This document shows, one piece after another, positions 1 to 9,690 of a stretch of DNA of 30,302 bases. The stretch comes from Trichomonas tenax (lineage: Eukaryota > Parabasalia > Trichomonadida > Trichomonadidae). Each line of letters begins with the position of its first letter. Position 1 is the stretch's first letter. Below the pieces are notes generated by a model that saw only the letters and a program-made list of their open reading frames with translations, was not told the origin of the DNA and did not search any database. The translations under genes were made by a program, and so were the position numbers. Location of the stretch: assembly GCA_023091735.1 (NCBI GenBank), contig JALKBU010000626.1, positions 1 to 30,302 on the forward strand, in the 5' to 3' direction.

Positions 1-266
1 AGACGCCATTCTCAACACCATCTCTGACTCCATTTTTAACACCTTCATCAACACCTTTTGCTACTCCATCAACAACACCATTTTTAACACCTTCATCAAC
101 ACCTTTTGCTACTCCATCAACAACACCTAATAAAACACCCTTTAGTACACCTCACCGTTCTCCACAAAAGACGTCATTCTCCACAAAAGACGCCATTCTC
201 AACACCATCTCTGACTCCATTTTTAAAGCCGTCAGAGTTGGCCTTGTAGCCGCTGATCCATTCTGA
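1..266 (+). repeat. Thr-Pro-coding tandem repeat, possible 3' end of a truncated gene
   Basis: About 12-bp units of the pattern (ACACCN) are grouped into a 48-bp higher-order unit present about twice between roughly 37 and 130. A 39-bp block at 1-39 recurs almost exactly at 188-226, and a 19-bp block (ctccacaaaagacg..) is tandemly doubled at 160-197. Read on the plus strand in the frame starting at base 3, it encodes repeating TPxx units (for example TPFLTPSSTPFATP) and is open from the left edge to a TGA at 264-266. Such TP-rich tails are familiar from trichomonad surface proteins, so this may be the C-terminus of a gene starting outside the window. The minus strand of the same DNA reads as GVxx repeats and forms the tail of the GTPase relic. 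Which strand was originally coding is not certain. Confidence 0.6.
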
Positions 267-542
267 AACAAAATCAAAAGGCCTCTTGCTTGCTATGTCG
301 AAAACGACGATTATAAACAAAGCGACAGTGTGCTCGAAGTATTGGAGGGCATCTATCATTTCTGGATTTAATCCAAATTTGCGGAATAAATGATCGTTGA
401 ATAGAATTCTGAGTCGTTTGTCGGCTGAACACTCTCTGGAGCTTTGTCGTTGGATGGATGTTTTGCCGATGCCACAGTCGCCGAGAAGAACGATTTTAAC
501 AGAATTTTTTGATGTCGATGTTTTTGAACCTTAATTTCCCAT
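174..542 (-). pseudogene. Rab-like small GTPase, broken (nonsense codon 4, lost G3/G4)
   Basis: From the ATG at 542 the frame reads M-G-N, then TAA at 531-533, then stays open to a TGA at 174-176. Behind the stop is a clear P-loop (VKIVLLGDCGIGKTS) and, about 50 residues on, the core strand and helix typical of Rab/Ras proteins (FIIVVFDIASKRPFDFVSEWI). The spacing between these is about a dozen residues shorter than in Rab proteins, no WDTAGQE (G3) motif is visible, and the region where the NKxD (G4) motif should follow runs into the GVxx tandem repeat. A TCATAT initiator-like element lies at 547-557 (minus strand), so it probably descends from an expressed gene. Loss of function is inferred from the stop and the missing motifs. 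Confidence 0.7.
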
Positions 543-605
543 TCTTATATGATATGATAGACGACGTTACTTTATTAAGGTTTTTTCTCGATATAATAAT
601 TTTTT

Positions 606-2105
606 TCACACGCGAATCTTCTTGTTTTCTCTCAAGAATGCTGTTAAGGAGTCAGAGTATTGCGAGAGTTCTTTGATTGTTATTTGTTCGTCTTTGTGCT
701 GTCGCTCAAGTTTTTCGACTTGTTCTGTTAATGTTCTCTTCTTCAATTCATTCTGTTCACATATTTGTGCGTAATCATCATTTGGTTTATCCTCCTTCTT
801 TATAGCGTGCTTTAAAAGAACAATCTTCTTTTCTAGTTTCTCTTTTTTCTCTTTCATTCTTATCATTTCACGGATTGTTTTATCGTCCATCAACGACTTG
901 AGTTTGAGTTCTCTCGCTTTTAAATCTGCTTCTGTAGCATCTAGTCTGTCAGTAATATTCTTTAATGAGACTCTCCACTGTTCTACTTCATTGGATAGCT
1001 GCATAATTTCTGGTTTTTCTTTGAGAACTAAGTCGTTCAAGTTGTGTTGAAGATCATTCTTCAAGCGGCTTTGTGTTCCATTGCTCTGCTTCGTGGCAGC
1101 AATGAGAGACTGTATCCTTTCTATTTCTTTGCGTTTTGAGTTGATTTGAGTGTCGCAGTGTTCAATATCAATGTTAATTTCAGACTCTTGAAAAACTGTG
1201 TTTTCAGATCTCATTTCTTCATTTGAGAGCTGCGTTTGTGCTTGCTCGAGCTCTCTTTTAGCGTCATCCATGTTTTTGTCGGCTATGGCCTGTTTCTGTA
1301 ATATAGAAACTAAATTATCTTTCGCTGTTTCGATATTATAAAGTGATTCTCGAGCCTCTTTGCATGTTTTTGGTAATAAACCATTGTAATCTGTTACGCA
1401 GTGTTCACTGAGATCGAAATTACTAAATATTCTGTCCAATTCCTGTCTGATTGTCGTCCACGTGATATCTCCTTCGAAAATCTTGATTTCAGCGGGAATC
1501 TCATGCTGTATGTCAGGAAAATCAGTCATACATATCTTTAACTTCGAATTTACATCATCACGAGGTGTCATTGCTTCATCAATTTTCCAATTTAAATTAT
1601 TGATCTGTTCCGTTATCTGCAAATTTTTCGTATCAAACAACGTCACTTCTTCAATGCTCTCTGTTGAAAGAGAATCGACCGGTCCAATCGTTCGTAAGTC
1701 GTAATCAATTTCTTTTTGTTTTTGTAATAAAATTTTGTACTTCTGTGATGCTTCAGCGAGATGTAATTTTGTCTCCACACGTGGCGTTGGATACTGTGAC
1801 GTGCGAGTTAATAGATTTTGAAGTTTTTCTTCGATTTGAAAATTTTCTTGTTTTAGATATTCGAGTTTCTTTTTCATTTCATCGCGATTTTTGGAAGCAA
1901 TTTCAATCATATTCATGATCTTTACCGATTCTATTTCAAGATTCTTTTTATCAACGTAAGAATTGTGAATTCGACAATTTAGTCTGTTAATATTGGCTTC
2001 TAAACACATTGAACATGTTTCCAGTTCCTTAATACTCGCGTGTATCGGTCCTTGACTACCCCCAAGCCTCCCAAGAACTTGAGATCGCTTGGGTGAGCAA
2101 ATCAT
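606..2105 (-). CDS. Long coiled-coil protein of unknown function
   Basis: A 499-residue protein. The frame extends 15 codons further upstream to a TTG, but the first ATG is at 2105 (protein starts MICSPKRSQ), and I take that as the start. After a short N-terminus with a Gly-rich patch (GRLGGSQG, about residues 12-19), residues ~30-490 are almost wholly charged, heptad-like helix rich in Glu, Lys, Leu and Gln, with a possible break around residues 195-250 (DFPDIQHEIPAEIKIFEGD). No enzymatic motif or membrane segment is visible. Such proteins commonly act in cytoskeletal or Golgi scaffolds, but nothing here assigns a role. It is divergently placed to the E2 gene at 2556, with about 450 bp between them. 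The stop is TGA. Confidence 0.8.
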   Translation of the reverse strand: MICSPKRSQVLGRLGGSQGPIHASIKELETCSMCLEANINRLNCRIHNSYVDKKNLEIESVKIMNMIEIASKNRDEMKKKLEYLKQENFQIEEKLQNLLTRTSQYPTPRVETKLHLAEASQKYKILLQKQKEIDYDLRTIGPVDSLSTESIEEVTLFDTKNLQITEQINNLNWKIDEAMTPRDDVNSKLKICMTDFPDIQHEIPAEIKIFEGDITWTTIRQELDRIFSNFDLSEHCVTDYNGLLPKTCKEARESLYNIETAKDNLVSILQKQAIADKNMDDAKRELEQAQTQLSNEEMRSENTVFQESEINIDIEHCDTQINSKRKEIERIQSLIAATKQSNGTQSRLKNDLQHNLNDLVLKEKPEIMQLSNEVEQWRVSLKNITDRLDATEADLKARELKLKSLMDDKTIREMIRMKEKKEKLEKKIVLLKHAIKKEDKPNDDYAQICEQNELKKRTLTEQVEKLERQHKDEQITIKELSQYSDSLTAFLRENKKIRV

Positions 2106-2555
2106 CGCGAAAAATAACAAAAATTCTTGTATCGGTAATGTTAAAATCAATTTCTAAAATTTTGACATGTAAAAATATTAACGTCAAAAATTTTATTCTT
2201 AATTTTATTATACTTAAAGTATATATTGTTTTTACAATCTAAATTTATAATTAAAAATTAAATGACATATAAAAAATATTTTGTCAAAATTTTGAAATAA
2301 TCTATAGTGTTTTTTGCAATAACTTATAGTTGCAAAATGAAATCAATAATAAAATATAAACCGCCATGTAATTCAAAATTTTGTCAATAAATTTCTACAG
2401 GTTTTATGTCAGAAATATTACTAATGAAATTGATGAATTTAAAGAGAGAATAAAACTGTTAATAAGAAAATGTTATTAGTTGAAATATGCCATATAAAGT
2501 ATATTTTTGTCATTTGTCGACAAAATTTATTGCGACCGAATAATGTGTCAGAAAG
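2106..2555. promoter_or_regulatory. Shared intergenic region of two divergent genes
   Basis: AT-rich spacer between the coiled-coil gene (minus) and the E2 gene (plus), so it must hold both promoters. It contains gacatgtaaa at 2164-2173, one of several copies in the window of an ACATG(T/A) motif near gene starts, several ttttgtca/tgacaaaa stretches (2283, 2387, 2505-2527), and TCA at 2548-2550 just before the E2 start. No RNA gene or ORF of note was seen. Confidence 0.35.
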
Positions 2556-3053
2556 ATGAGAGACGCGCAAAGAATTCTCAAAGAATTACGTCAACAGAAG
2601 AAGGACAACTCAGACGAAATATGGCTGGACTCGGAGGAGGAGGACATCCGCCACTGGTTCGGAATGATCAAAGCTCCAGCTGATACACCTTATGCTGGAC
2701 ATTACTTCAAACTCGACATCATATTAAAGGACGGATATCCCATTGAGCCGCCGCAAGCTAAATTCATGACAAAAATCTTCCATCCAAACATTTCTTTCAA
2801 GGATGGAACAATTTGCTTAGATATTCTTAAAACTGAGTGGACACCGGCGTGGACAATTAACTCCCTCTGCACCGCCATATTGCTGCTGCTCAGCCATCCG
2901 GAGCCTGACAGCCCTCTTAACACTTTAGCTGGAAACTTGCTCCGCTACAATGATCAGATAGGATATGACTCGATGGCGAAGTTTTACGCTGACACCTTCG
3001 CTCCAACGAAAAACACGATGCGAGAAGCAGATGAGAAATCTCCAAAGAAATAA
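2556..3053 (+). CDS. Ubiquitin-conjugating enzyme E2, PEX4/UBC21-like
   Basis: A 165-residue single-domain E2 covering the whole UBC fold. The HPN motif is at residues 76-78 (KIFHPNISF) and the thioester cysteine is C87 in the context TICLDILK, followed by WTPAWT. It should accept ubiquitin from E1 and pass it to substrates with an E3. The stretch HPEPDSPLN at residues 114-122 followed by GNLLR is, from my knowledge of the family, closest to the PEX4 group (plant UBC21/PEX4), the peroxisomal E2 that monoubiquitinates the PEX5 receptor. Residues ~150-165 form a short charged tail (ends EKSPKK). The start ATG follows an initiator-like TCA at 2548. The E2 call is secure; the PEX4 orthology is by eye, and parabasalids are generally considered to lack peroxisomes, so the actual role may differ. 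Confidence 0.95.
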   Translation: MRDAQRILKELRQQKKDNSDEIWLDSEEEDIRHWFGMIKAPADTPYAGHYFKLDIILKDGYPIEPPQAKFMTKIFHPNISFKDGTICLDILKTEWTPAWTINSLCTAILLLLSHPEPDSPLNTLAGNLLRYNDQIGYDSMAKFYADTFAPTKNTMREADEKSPKK

Positions 3054-4529
3054 TCAAATAATATCGATCGTTTTTGTTATAAAACTTTATATGTACGTTG
3101 AAAACTTGTCTGTTACATAAATAAATGAAATATCCATTTACATCACGAATATTTCGATCTGAAATTTTTATATAACATGAATGGCACAACCTTTACTAAA
3201 GAAATTTCTAAAATAGAACAATATGTCATCATTTGTCTTATTAATGTGTAATATCAAATCATAATTTTAAAATATTCCATGTATATACCATATTTTAACT
3301 GAATGGATAAAATCTCTAGATAATTTATATTATAATAGCTGATTCAATATGCCTTTAAAATTATTTTTAAATGAGTTATTATAAAAGTTTTAATAAAATA
3401 CTAATAAATTCCAATTTTACAAAAATAGATTTTTATTCGATGTCATAAATACAATTTTACAGGAGAAAAATTCTATTTTCAAGATTCTTTGATTACCAAC
3501 ATTCTTCCATTTTATTAGCAAAGGACGAGGTTGTTACATTGTTCACATAAAGCAAAATCGGTGAATATAAAAATATTTTCGATACAAAAAAATGTATTTT
3601 CATACAAAAAATCTACATTAGTAATACATAAAATTACAGTCATAGATGAAACACATCTGTTCTCTTATATTTTCTCATGAAATTCGCCCAAATATTTTGT
3701 TTTATCTGTTTTTACTCAATGTTTACCTTCCATGACATATGAAAGTTTAATTGCAAACAAAATTAATTTCTAATTACATGTAATACAAGTCTCTATTTTG
3801 AATTATAGTTTGAATAATAGTATATTTTTTAAACATGTCCTGCGTAACAGAAATTTGTATTAATTTCTTGAAGTTCAATAATTTTAAAAGCCTATTTGAG
3901 TATATCGATTTAGATGTTATATTCTTTGTGATATGTTGTTAATTTGATCAAACAGCAGATAAAATGAACTGCTTTTTAATGTATATTTTTGTGTTCTTAT
4001 ATCAGAACATTCCCAACGTTTCTTGGTGTGTGAAAAACATTTTGAATACATCAAAATTCAAGGTGTTCATCGAAAATTACACTGTAGATCATCTAATTCC
4101 ATAAAGTCTATTGTATCTATATCATAGTTAAAGAAATATTTCTATATTTCGGTTCGTCAAATAATATTTTGATGGTAAAAACCCATAAATTCTTGAGTTA
4201 TTCGATTTCATTCACATTAGAAAGTTCAAATTTAGCTGGAAACTATCATTGATTAAAATAATAATGTAAAATTAAGGGGCGACTAACTTGAAAAGTGACA
4301 CCTGAGAATGATTATCTACATCTTATTGAATGCAAAGCATTTTTTAAAATCCTTAACGGTAATAATATAGTAAAAATGATGTAATAACCATTTATTAATA
4401 TTATAACTTTATCGGGTGAGCATAGTTGAAAATATAATTCATTTTTTCAACGAAATTTTCAATAGTTTACTTTTTATGTTAGTGGCCCTTTAATCGTCAG
4501 TTTTTTTTACAAATATTTTTTTTAAGAAC
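3054..4529. other. Long AT-rich intergenic region, no gene seen
   Basis: About 1.5 kb of AT-rich DNA with stops in all frames. The longest tidy ATG frame (3964-4104, about 46 codons) shows no motif. The last part carries the promoter of the next gene, including TCAGTTT at 4497-4503, 27 nt or more before the ATG at 4530, which fits the initiator-like motif used elsewhere in the window. I see no tRNA, rRNA or repeat array. Confidence 0.6.
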
Positions 4530-6716
4530 ATGTCCAATTTCGTCACTATTATATTAAAAGAATCCAAAAAGCGCGAACAGAAGAAGGCGATACTTCCGCC
4601 GTCTATAAATCAGCTCAAAAATCAAGCGACTAAGCTGTTTAAAATTCAGCCTCCAAATAAAATCCAAGCGATTTACACAGCTGACGGCGCTTTGATCACA
4701 TCTATATCAGAAATCACACAAGGAATGGAAATTCTTGTGTCAACGCAAATCCCAGAAGAGGAATTCGAGAGTCCTTCACAGCCGGTTCAAGAAGCACCGA
4801 AATTTTCTCCACAAGCATCTCCTACATTCAGCAAGACAAAGACCCCTCTCACACCTAAACAATCGCCTCCGCCGAACTCACAGAGCGGAATGAAAGTTGT
4901 TCAGCCACCACCTGTTAGTCCGAGCCCAGTGTTCAGCAGCCAGTCTCCGAAGGTGTCTATGACGTCATCTGGCCGCCAGACACCGATTTTTGGACAACTC
5001 AACGAACCGCTTAAATCAAATTCACCGAAACAAAATACTTCTCAAGAAAATCTTCTTCAATCGCAGTCTCCTAGAGCAGCTTCTCATGCTTTATCACCAA
5101 AACCTCAAGAACAAAATCAGTTATATCGAAATACTTCAGGATTAGCGATTATTCAGCAGTCGACACAAGAAATGGAGGCTAGGAACGAGGTTGCAGGACG
5201 CTCAGGATCTCCAAAGGCTCCAAAACGCAATACAATTACTCGCGATCTTGGAGAAGAAGTTGTCGCTGAAATGCTCAGTCCAGACGAACAAGAACGCCGC
5301 CAGATGCTTTCCCGTGGCGTTGACAGGGACGTAATCGTCTCAGAAATCACAAATCACCTCGATGGACTCTTCAATGATCCAATAGCTGCAGGAACACCGC
5401 AAGGAAAGGGACGCGGACAGCAAGCAGCGGCTAAAGAGGAAGATGAGGCACAGCAGCAGACGAACGAGACACTCAAGCAAGCAATAAGACAAGTTCCACC
5501 GATAATGCAGAGATTCATGACAAACACGAACACCGCGGAGTCAAACTTCAGAGCAGTTATCAAACATCGCGTTGAAGCTGACCTTGGCGAGATACCGCAA
5601 ATCAGCGGCAGCCTCAAGCGCAACATCAGCGAGTTAGTCACTAAAGGAACGTTCGCGACGTTTGGCGGGTTTAATGTTAATTTCAAGACACTCATCGTTG
5701 GACCGAGATCGTCAGGAAAATCAACATACCTCAAGGCAGCAGCGAGAAGCGTATACAAGAGATTGATCGCTTCCGGTCAATTCCGACACACATTTTTATT
5801 TAATATCGATTTCGAACAGATTAAGGATTCGTTTAACGATTTAATTGCATTCTACAACGCAATGATAGAGCTTTCATTACAACAAGCAGGAAGTCAGAGA
5901 GTCGAATTCCAACCATTCGTTGATTCTATCATTCAGTACTTCGAAAAACTTCTCACAGTCGACACATTCATCCAGCTTCCTACGAAATTCTCGTTAAAGG
6001 ATGATTTCCGTCAAGCAGCGGCAGTTTTAACAGAATTAGCTTCAAACTTATTCAACGCTTATAAGAAATCCGGATTACTTTCGATATTCATGACAAATAT
6101 CGTTTCAATACCTAATTTCATCGCTAAAGCATTCGGTTTCAACAGAGTTCTCATTATCGCAGACCACATCGATCTTGCAGACGTCCTTGTCCCAGCAAAC
6201 GAATTCGTTGAGAGGGATACACAGAGTATGCCAATCATCGAGTTCGTTAAACTCATGTTGGAGGATAATCCGTTCATTGCTTCGTGTAAAGATGAGCGCC
6301 ACGCGATTGAGGCAATCGATCTTATTGCTGATGATTCAACCGATGTTCTTTCAAACACAGATATTGTTTCAGTCATTGATTCAGATAATGATGAAAATCA
6401 TTCTTCAGACATTTACTTCAAGCTTCAGATAAACGGACAGAACCAGAGCCCTCTTCTCCGTCGCGAGGACTTAGCAGGCTGCCCAGGCTTCTTATACCGT
6501 TGGGATATTATTATCTCGATGGCTCAGCAATATATTATCGAAGAGTGCAAGGATAATAACTCACGTAAGCTGAAGGAGATTAAATTAGCGCTCATCACCA
6601 AGATTAGAGAACTTGTATCGCTTGTTTTTGCGGAAGATGGAGATTATTCATCAATTGCTCCATACCCAGGTAAGATTAACGACTTTGAGATCATCCAAAC
6701 CACTCCACAAGAGTAG
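4530..6716 (+). CDS. DCX/ubiquitin-like N-terminus plus P-loop ATPase-like domain
   Basis: A 728-residue protein in three parts. Residues ~1-75 look like a beta-grasp domain resembling doublecortin repeats (a segment IQAIYTADGALITSISEI fits the family's 'lyt.dG..v.sl.dl' pattern). Residues ~78-235 are low-complexity, rich in Pro, Ser and Gln with many SP/TP sites (for example SPKQNTSQ, QSPRAASH), likely disordered and phosphorylatable. Residues ~350-720 hold a P-loop domain with Walker A GPRSSGKST at 391-399 and a Walker B-like strand RVLIIADHID at 539-548, so nucleotide binding and perhaps hydrolysis are likely. If the first domain is a true DCX domain, a microtubule link is possible; that is inference. 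The start is the first ATG, after an initiator-like TCAGTTT. The stop is TAG. It may belong to a trichomonad-specific family; I do not recognise a named one. Confidence 0.85.
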   Translation: MSNFVTIILKESKKREQKKAILPPSINQLKNQATKLFKIQPPNKIQAIYTADGALITSISEITQGMEILVSTQIPEEEFESPSQPVQEAPKFSPQASPTFSKTKTPLTPKQSPPPNSQSGMKVVQPPPVSPSPVFSSQSPKVSMTSSGRQTPIFGQLNEPLKSNSPKQNTSQENLLQSQSPRAASHALSPKPQEQNQLYRNTSGLAIIQQSTQEMEARNEVAGRSGSPKAPKRNTITRDLGEEVVAEMLSPDEQERRQMLSRGVDRDVIVSEITNHLDGLFNDPIAAGTPQGKGRGQQAAAKEEDEAQQQTNETLKQAIRQVPPIMQRFMTNTNTAESNFRAVIKHRVEADLGEIPQISGSLKRNISELVTKGTFATFGGFNVNFKTLIVGPRSSGKSTYLKAAARSVYKRLIASGQFRHTFLFNIDFEQIKDSFNDLIAFYNAMIELSLQQAGSQRVEFQPFVDSIIQYFEKLLTVDTFIQLPTKFSLKDDFRQAAAVLTELASNLFNAYKKSGLLSIFMTNIVSIPNFIAKAFGFNRVLIIADHIDLADVLVPANEFVERDTQSMPIIEFVKLMLEDNPFIASCKDERHAIEAIDLIADDSTDVLSNTDIVSVIDSDNDENHSSDIYFKLQINGQNQSPLLRREDLAGCPGFLYRWDIIISMAQQYIIEECKDNNSRKLKEIKLALITKIRELVSLVFAEDGDYSSIAPYPGKINDFEIIQTTPQE

Positions 6717-7396
6717 AACTTATTATTATTAAAACTTTGATTTTTTTCTTTTAGATTTAATTATCTTGTTTATTGCAACACCTACAGTTGAGGGCTATTC
6801 AAATTTATCAACATAGCCAGAAAATCCAAATCACATTCATTCAGGCTCCAAATTTTGGCTAAAATTGTGTCTTTTAGTGACCATTATGCTCAAACGAGTC
6901 TTTTTGGGACCCATGAGGTTCCCGAATAGCCTGTTACTATTTTTTATAAGTCTTTTACATCAATTTCATAATAATTTAGGGTTATAAAAAATACGACAGG
7001 GGATCATGACACTACATTATTTTAATAAAATACATGAGTGCCACACGCAAGCGGCAGCACTGAGGATCATATTCTTTTTGGTCAGAATGAACAATCTTTG
7101 AAAGTAATACTATATATAATGATTTTGTTTCCCCATATTGCTTGCCTACCTATGCAATTTTTTGAGAGGCGACCGTCAGATTCAAAAATGACCGATAAAA
7201 CTACATACAGTATTATTTATTATTTTGGTATTATCGTTATCATAGATAATATCATTATGCTGAGAAAGCCTTTCTGAAATATTGAATATGCGTATTGGTC
7301 GAATTGAGTTTTGATGAGGAAATCAAATCTGTTGAAATAAAAATACAAAAATAAACTTTTGTTTTTCAAGGCATAGATTTTGCGCAATCGTAAGAA
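6717..7396. other. Intergenic region with a small inverted-repeat element
   Basis: No convincing gene. An open frame at 7038-7277 has no motif and looks like chance. The segment 6787-6940 is less AT-rich than its surroundings and is bounded by inverted copies of GGCTATTC (ggctattc at 6794, gaatagcc at 6924); see the separate entry. The region is the meeting point of the 3' ends of the plus-strand gene at 4530 and the minus-strand gene at 7397. Confidence 0.5.
6787..6940. repeat. Possible small inverted-repeat element or structured RNA
   Basis: Inverted 8-9 bp ends (GGCTATTC near 6794 and GAATAGCC near 6924) bracket about 140 bp of comparatively GC-rich sequence. Just inside the right end is a potential hairpin (gggacc-catgag-ggttccc, about 6897-6922). 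It could be a miniature inverted-repeat element or a structured transcript. There is no clear target duplication, so this is tentative. Confidence 0.3.
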
Positions 7397-7822
7397 TTAA
7401 AGAGGATCTTCATTGGCTTCATTTTCCTCTTGTTCAGGTTCATTTGATTTATTTTTGAGTTTCAGCAGTTCGTTGATTGCGTTCTCATCAATTTTTATAG
7501 GTAATATTCCATGTGTATAAAAGGTTGGTGTAATATCTCTTTGAACTTCAGTATCAAATGTTTCTTTTGTAAGATCGAGTTTCAGAGCTTGAAGATATTT
7601 AGAAACTATCTGCATTGCAAGAACCCATGAGTCTTTTTTAGTGTATCTCACATGAGGCCTAACAGGTATCAATAATGGATTCGAAGATTGATCAATTTCC
7701 TTACATAAGTCATGAAGAAACTGTGCCCGGGAATGCTCTAACACATGTGCATCTTCTACCATAATTTTTACCCTATTTTGGAGCTTCTCTTGTGAGATAT
7801 TATTGACACAAATTCTTCGCAT
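7397..7822 (-). CDS. LisH-like small protein, possibly FOP/FOPNL-related
   Basis: A 141-residue protein starting at the ATG at 7822. Residues ~67-92 (WVLAMQIVSKYLQALKLDLT and following ETFDTE) fit the LisH pattern, a short helical dimerisation motif. The preceding part has a helix with VEDAHVLEHSRAQFLHDL (residues ~22-39), and this order, followed by LisH, is like the N-terminus of FOP/FOPNL/TONNEAU1 proteins of centrioles and basal bodies. A role at flagellar basal bodies would be sensible in a flagellate but is inference. The C-terminus (from ~125) is an acidic tail of Glu, Asn and Pro. An ACATGTCA motif lies at 7846-7854, about 25 nt upstream. The gene is small but has a coherent composition and a recognisable motif, so I regard it as real. 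Confidence 0.65.
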   Translation of the reverse strand: MRRICVNNISQEKLQNRVKIMVEDAHVLEHSRAQFLHDLCKEIDQSSNPLLIPVRPHVRYTKKDSWVLAMQIVSKYLQALKLDLTKETFDTEVQRDITPTFYTHGILPIKIDENAINELLKLKNKSNEPEQEENEANEDPL

Positions 7823-7990
7823 TTATTTTAAACGTACACAAAAATTACATGTCATATTTTTTAAACCAATTTTACATGACAAATTTTCATTTATGTAAAA
7901 TTTAAGTGCCAAAAAATTTCTTTGAATTTACATGTAAATGACAAATTTTTCTCTCATATTTTCATCATTTCCTTTTTTATCTGACTTAAT

Positions 7991-8890
7991 TCAATTAATT
8001 CCATCATAGCACCAATAATATTTATCATCTTTCCAATATGTTTTGTAATCTAAAAATGAATATAAAATGCTGTAAGAGAACTCCACCCTTATAAAAAGAT
8101 AATGAAATAATGTCATCTTTGGATCAGCTCCATTGCCCAATAAGAATTTATGTACTTCTTTGGACGCTTTCTTGGCAATTTTCAATGGACATGTTTCAAA
8201 ATATTAATAGTTGATGTCTTCTACACATGAAATAAAATTTTCTTCTTTTGTGATTGTACCCATAAATAAAATAATGAATTTAATTAAAGAATAATGAACT
8301 GAGATTAAAATGAACTCCATGAGTTTGATAATCAATGAAATATACAACAAATGAACTAATGCAACATTGATATTGGCACCGTTCTTAACAAGGAATTTTA
8401 CTATTGCAAGATTTCCTCTTTTGCATGCAATAGATAGAGGGCATTTATGATAAAGTGATCAATTTGGAAAAGAAATGATGAATACCTAAAATTAATGACA
8501 GAATGCTCTCCTGAAACTATAGTATAAATATTTGAAGAAGTGTATAAGTTATTACATTCCCTTGTTAACATATTCACATCAGCACCATGCGAAATTAGTA
8601 ATTCAACCATTTCAAAATCTTCATTCTTTGTAGCTATTAATAATAGAAACGTTTCAGCTATTAATAACAAATTCCATAATCATAGGATCCTCCTAAATAA
8701 AAAATATATAGAAGAATGTGTTCATATAATATTATAAGAAAGAAGAATCCCATAAAATGGAATAGATGAAAGCAATAACAATGAGATCTATTAATTTAAG
8801 ATTTGGATCAGCACCATTTTCTAATAGATACTTCGCGGCATCATATTTTTTTCTCTTTTACAGCAATTGCTAAAGGACATATCATTTAAC
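7991..8890 (-). pseudogene. Ankyrin-repeat protein relic, several frameshifts and stops
   Basis: On the minus strand four ankyrin half-repeats can be read in order. At ~8880-8800 is PLAIAVKEKK then, after a one-base shift in a run of A, DAAKYLLENGADPN. At ~8660-8570 is LLIATKNEDFEMVELLISHGADVN. At ~8440-8350 is PLSIACKRGNLAIVKFLVKN followed by GANIN. At ~8190-8120 is PLKIAKKASKEVHKFLLGN followed by GADP. Each fits the ankyrin consensus PL..A...g...vv..Ll..GAd.n. Stops and frame changes separate them and no single open frame covers more than one. The units lie 200-250 bp apart instead of the usual 99 bp, so the linking sequence is degenerate or inserted. Ankyrin proteins form very large families in trichomonads. 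I see no intact promoter or start. Confidence 0.75.
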
Positions 8891-9348
8891 AATACAATAG
8901 ATTCCGCAAGAAATAACTAATAAATTTTGTGGTTGAAACCACATAGTAATAATGAATTCCTTGAATGCAGAATGAACAAAATAATAACTGTGAGAGAAGT
9001 TCCACTACTAAATTGCAGAATTCATAATTTACGCCTTTTTGAAAATGAAAATGCCATTTGCAAAAGTGACAATTTTAAGGGCAGTTCAAAATATGTCACA
9101 ATTCATTCAAAAAACAATTAGAGAAACTGATAGTTAGGTTTACATGAAAAGTGACAAACCATAAAATGTTCTTCTTGCTGAGCATTTCCAGTAAATCAGC
9201 TGAAGATGTTTCATTGCAGAATGATTACTTCAAGCAAACATAGACGATTGGTGACGACAAATTTGTCAAAACAAAAGAAATCGTCAACTTTAGAACTGAT
9301 TCACAACTAATTTTAACACCAGCGGACGGAAGCGAGGAATTTGTAATA

Positions 9349-9690
9349 TCACTTCGTGGTAAGGATACTCTTCCCGCGGCCATGGATAAGTCAACATGGA
9401 CAGCAACCGCTAACAGCGAACAAGCGGGTTCTGGCGCTGAAGGCCCGGCCCAAAACTTATTAGATAACAACATTCACAATATTTGGCACTCTTACTACGG
9501 CGGAGATGAGCCAGGACACCACGATGACAGGCAAAATCCGTCTGATCCATTCCAATTTACTATAAACACACAGACACCGGTCACTTTTAAGGCGATATCA
9601 TATACCCCAAGAGTTGGCAATGTCAATGTAATCCTCAAAGATTTCCAGTTGTTTGCTGGAAAGACACAAGACGAATTAAACCAAAAAAAT
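9349..9690 (+). other. First F5/8 type C (discoidin) domain of the glycosidase relic
   Basis: Reading MDKSTWTATANSEQAG and then NLLDNNIHNIWHSYYGGDEP, DPFQFTI and FKAISYTPR gives the discoidin pattern: W..tAnSe, lDg...t.WHs, DpF...idl, ...i.YtPR. Such domains bind carbohydrate or cell surfaces. The frame carries on upstream (EEFVISL) but is cut by a TAG at 9241. The same leader pattern (GSEEFVI) precedes the second discoidin domain at 12295, showing the two are copies of one module. Confidence 0.75.

Noticed and set aside
2106..2150. N-terminal extension of the coiled-coil protein starting at TTG
   Set aside because: Nuclear eukaryotic genes use ATG; the first ATG at 2105 gives a clean start. 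The same reasoning applies to the TTG at 24532, the GTG at 25566 and the GTG at 22415.
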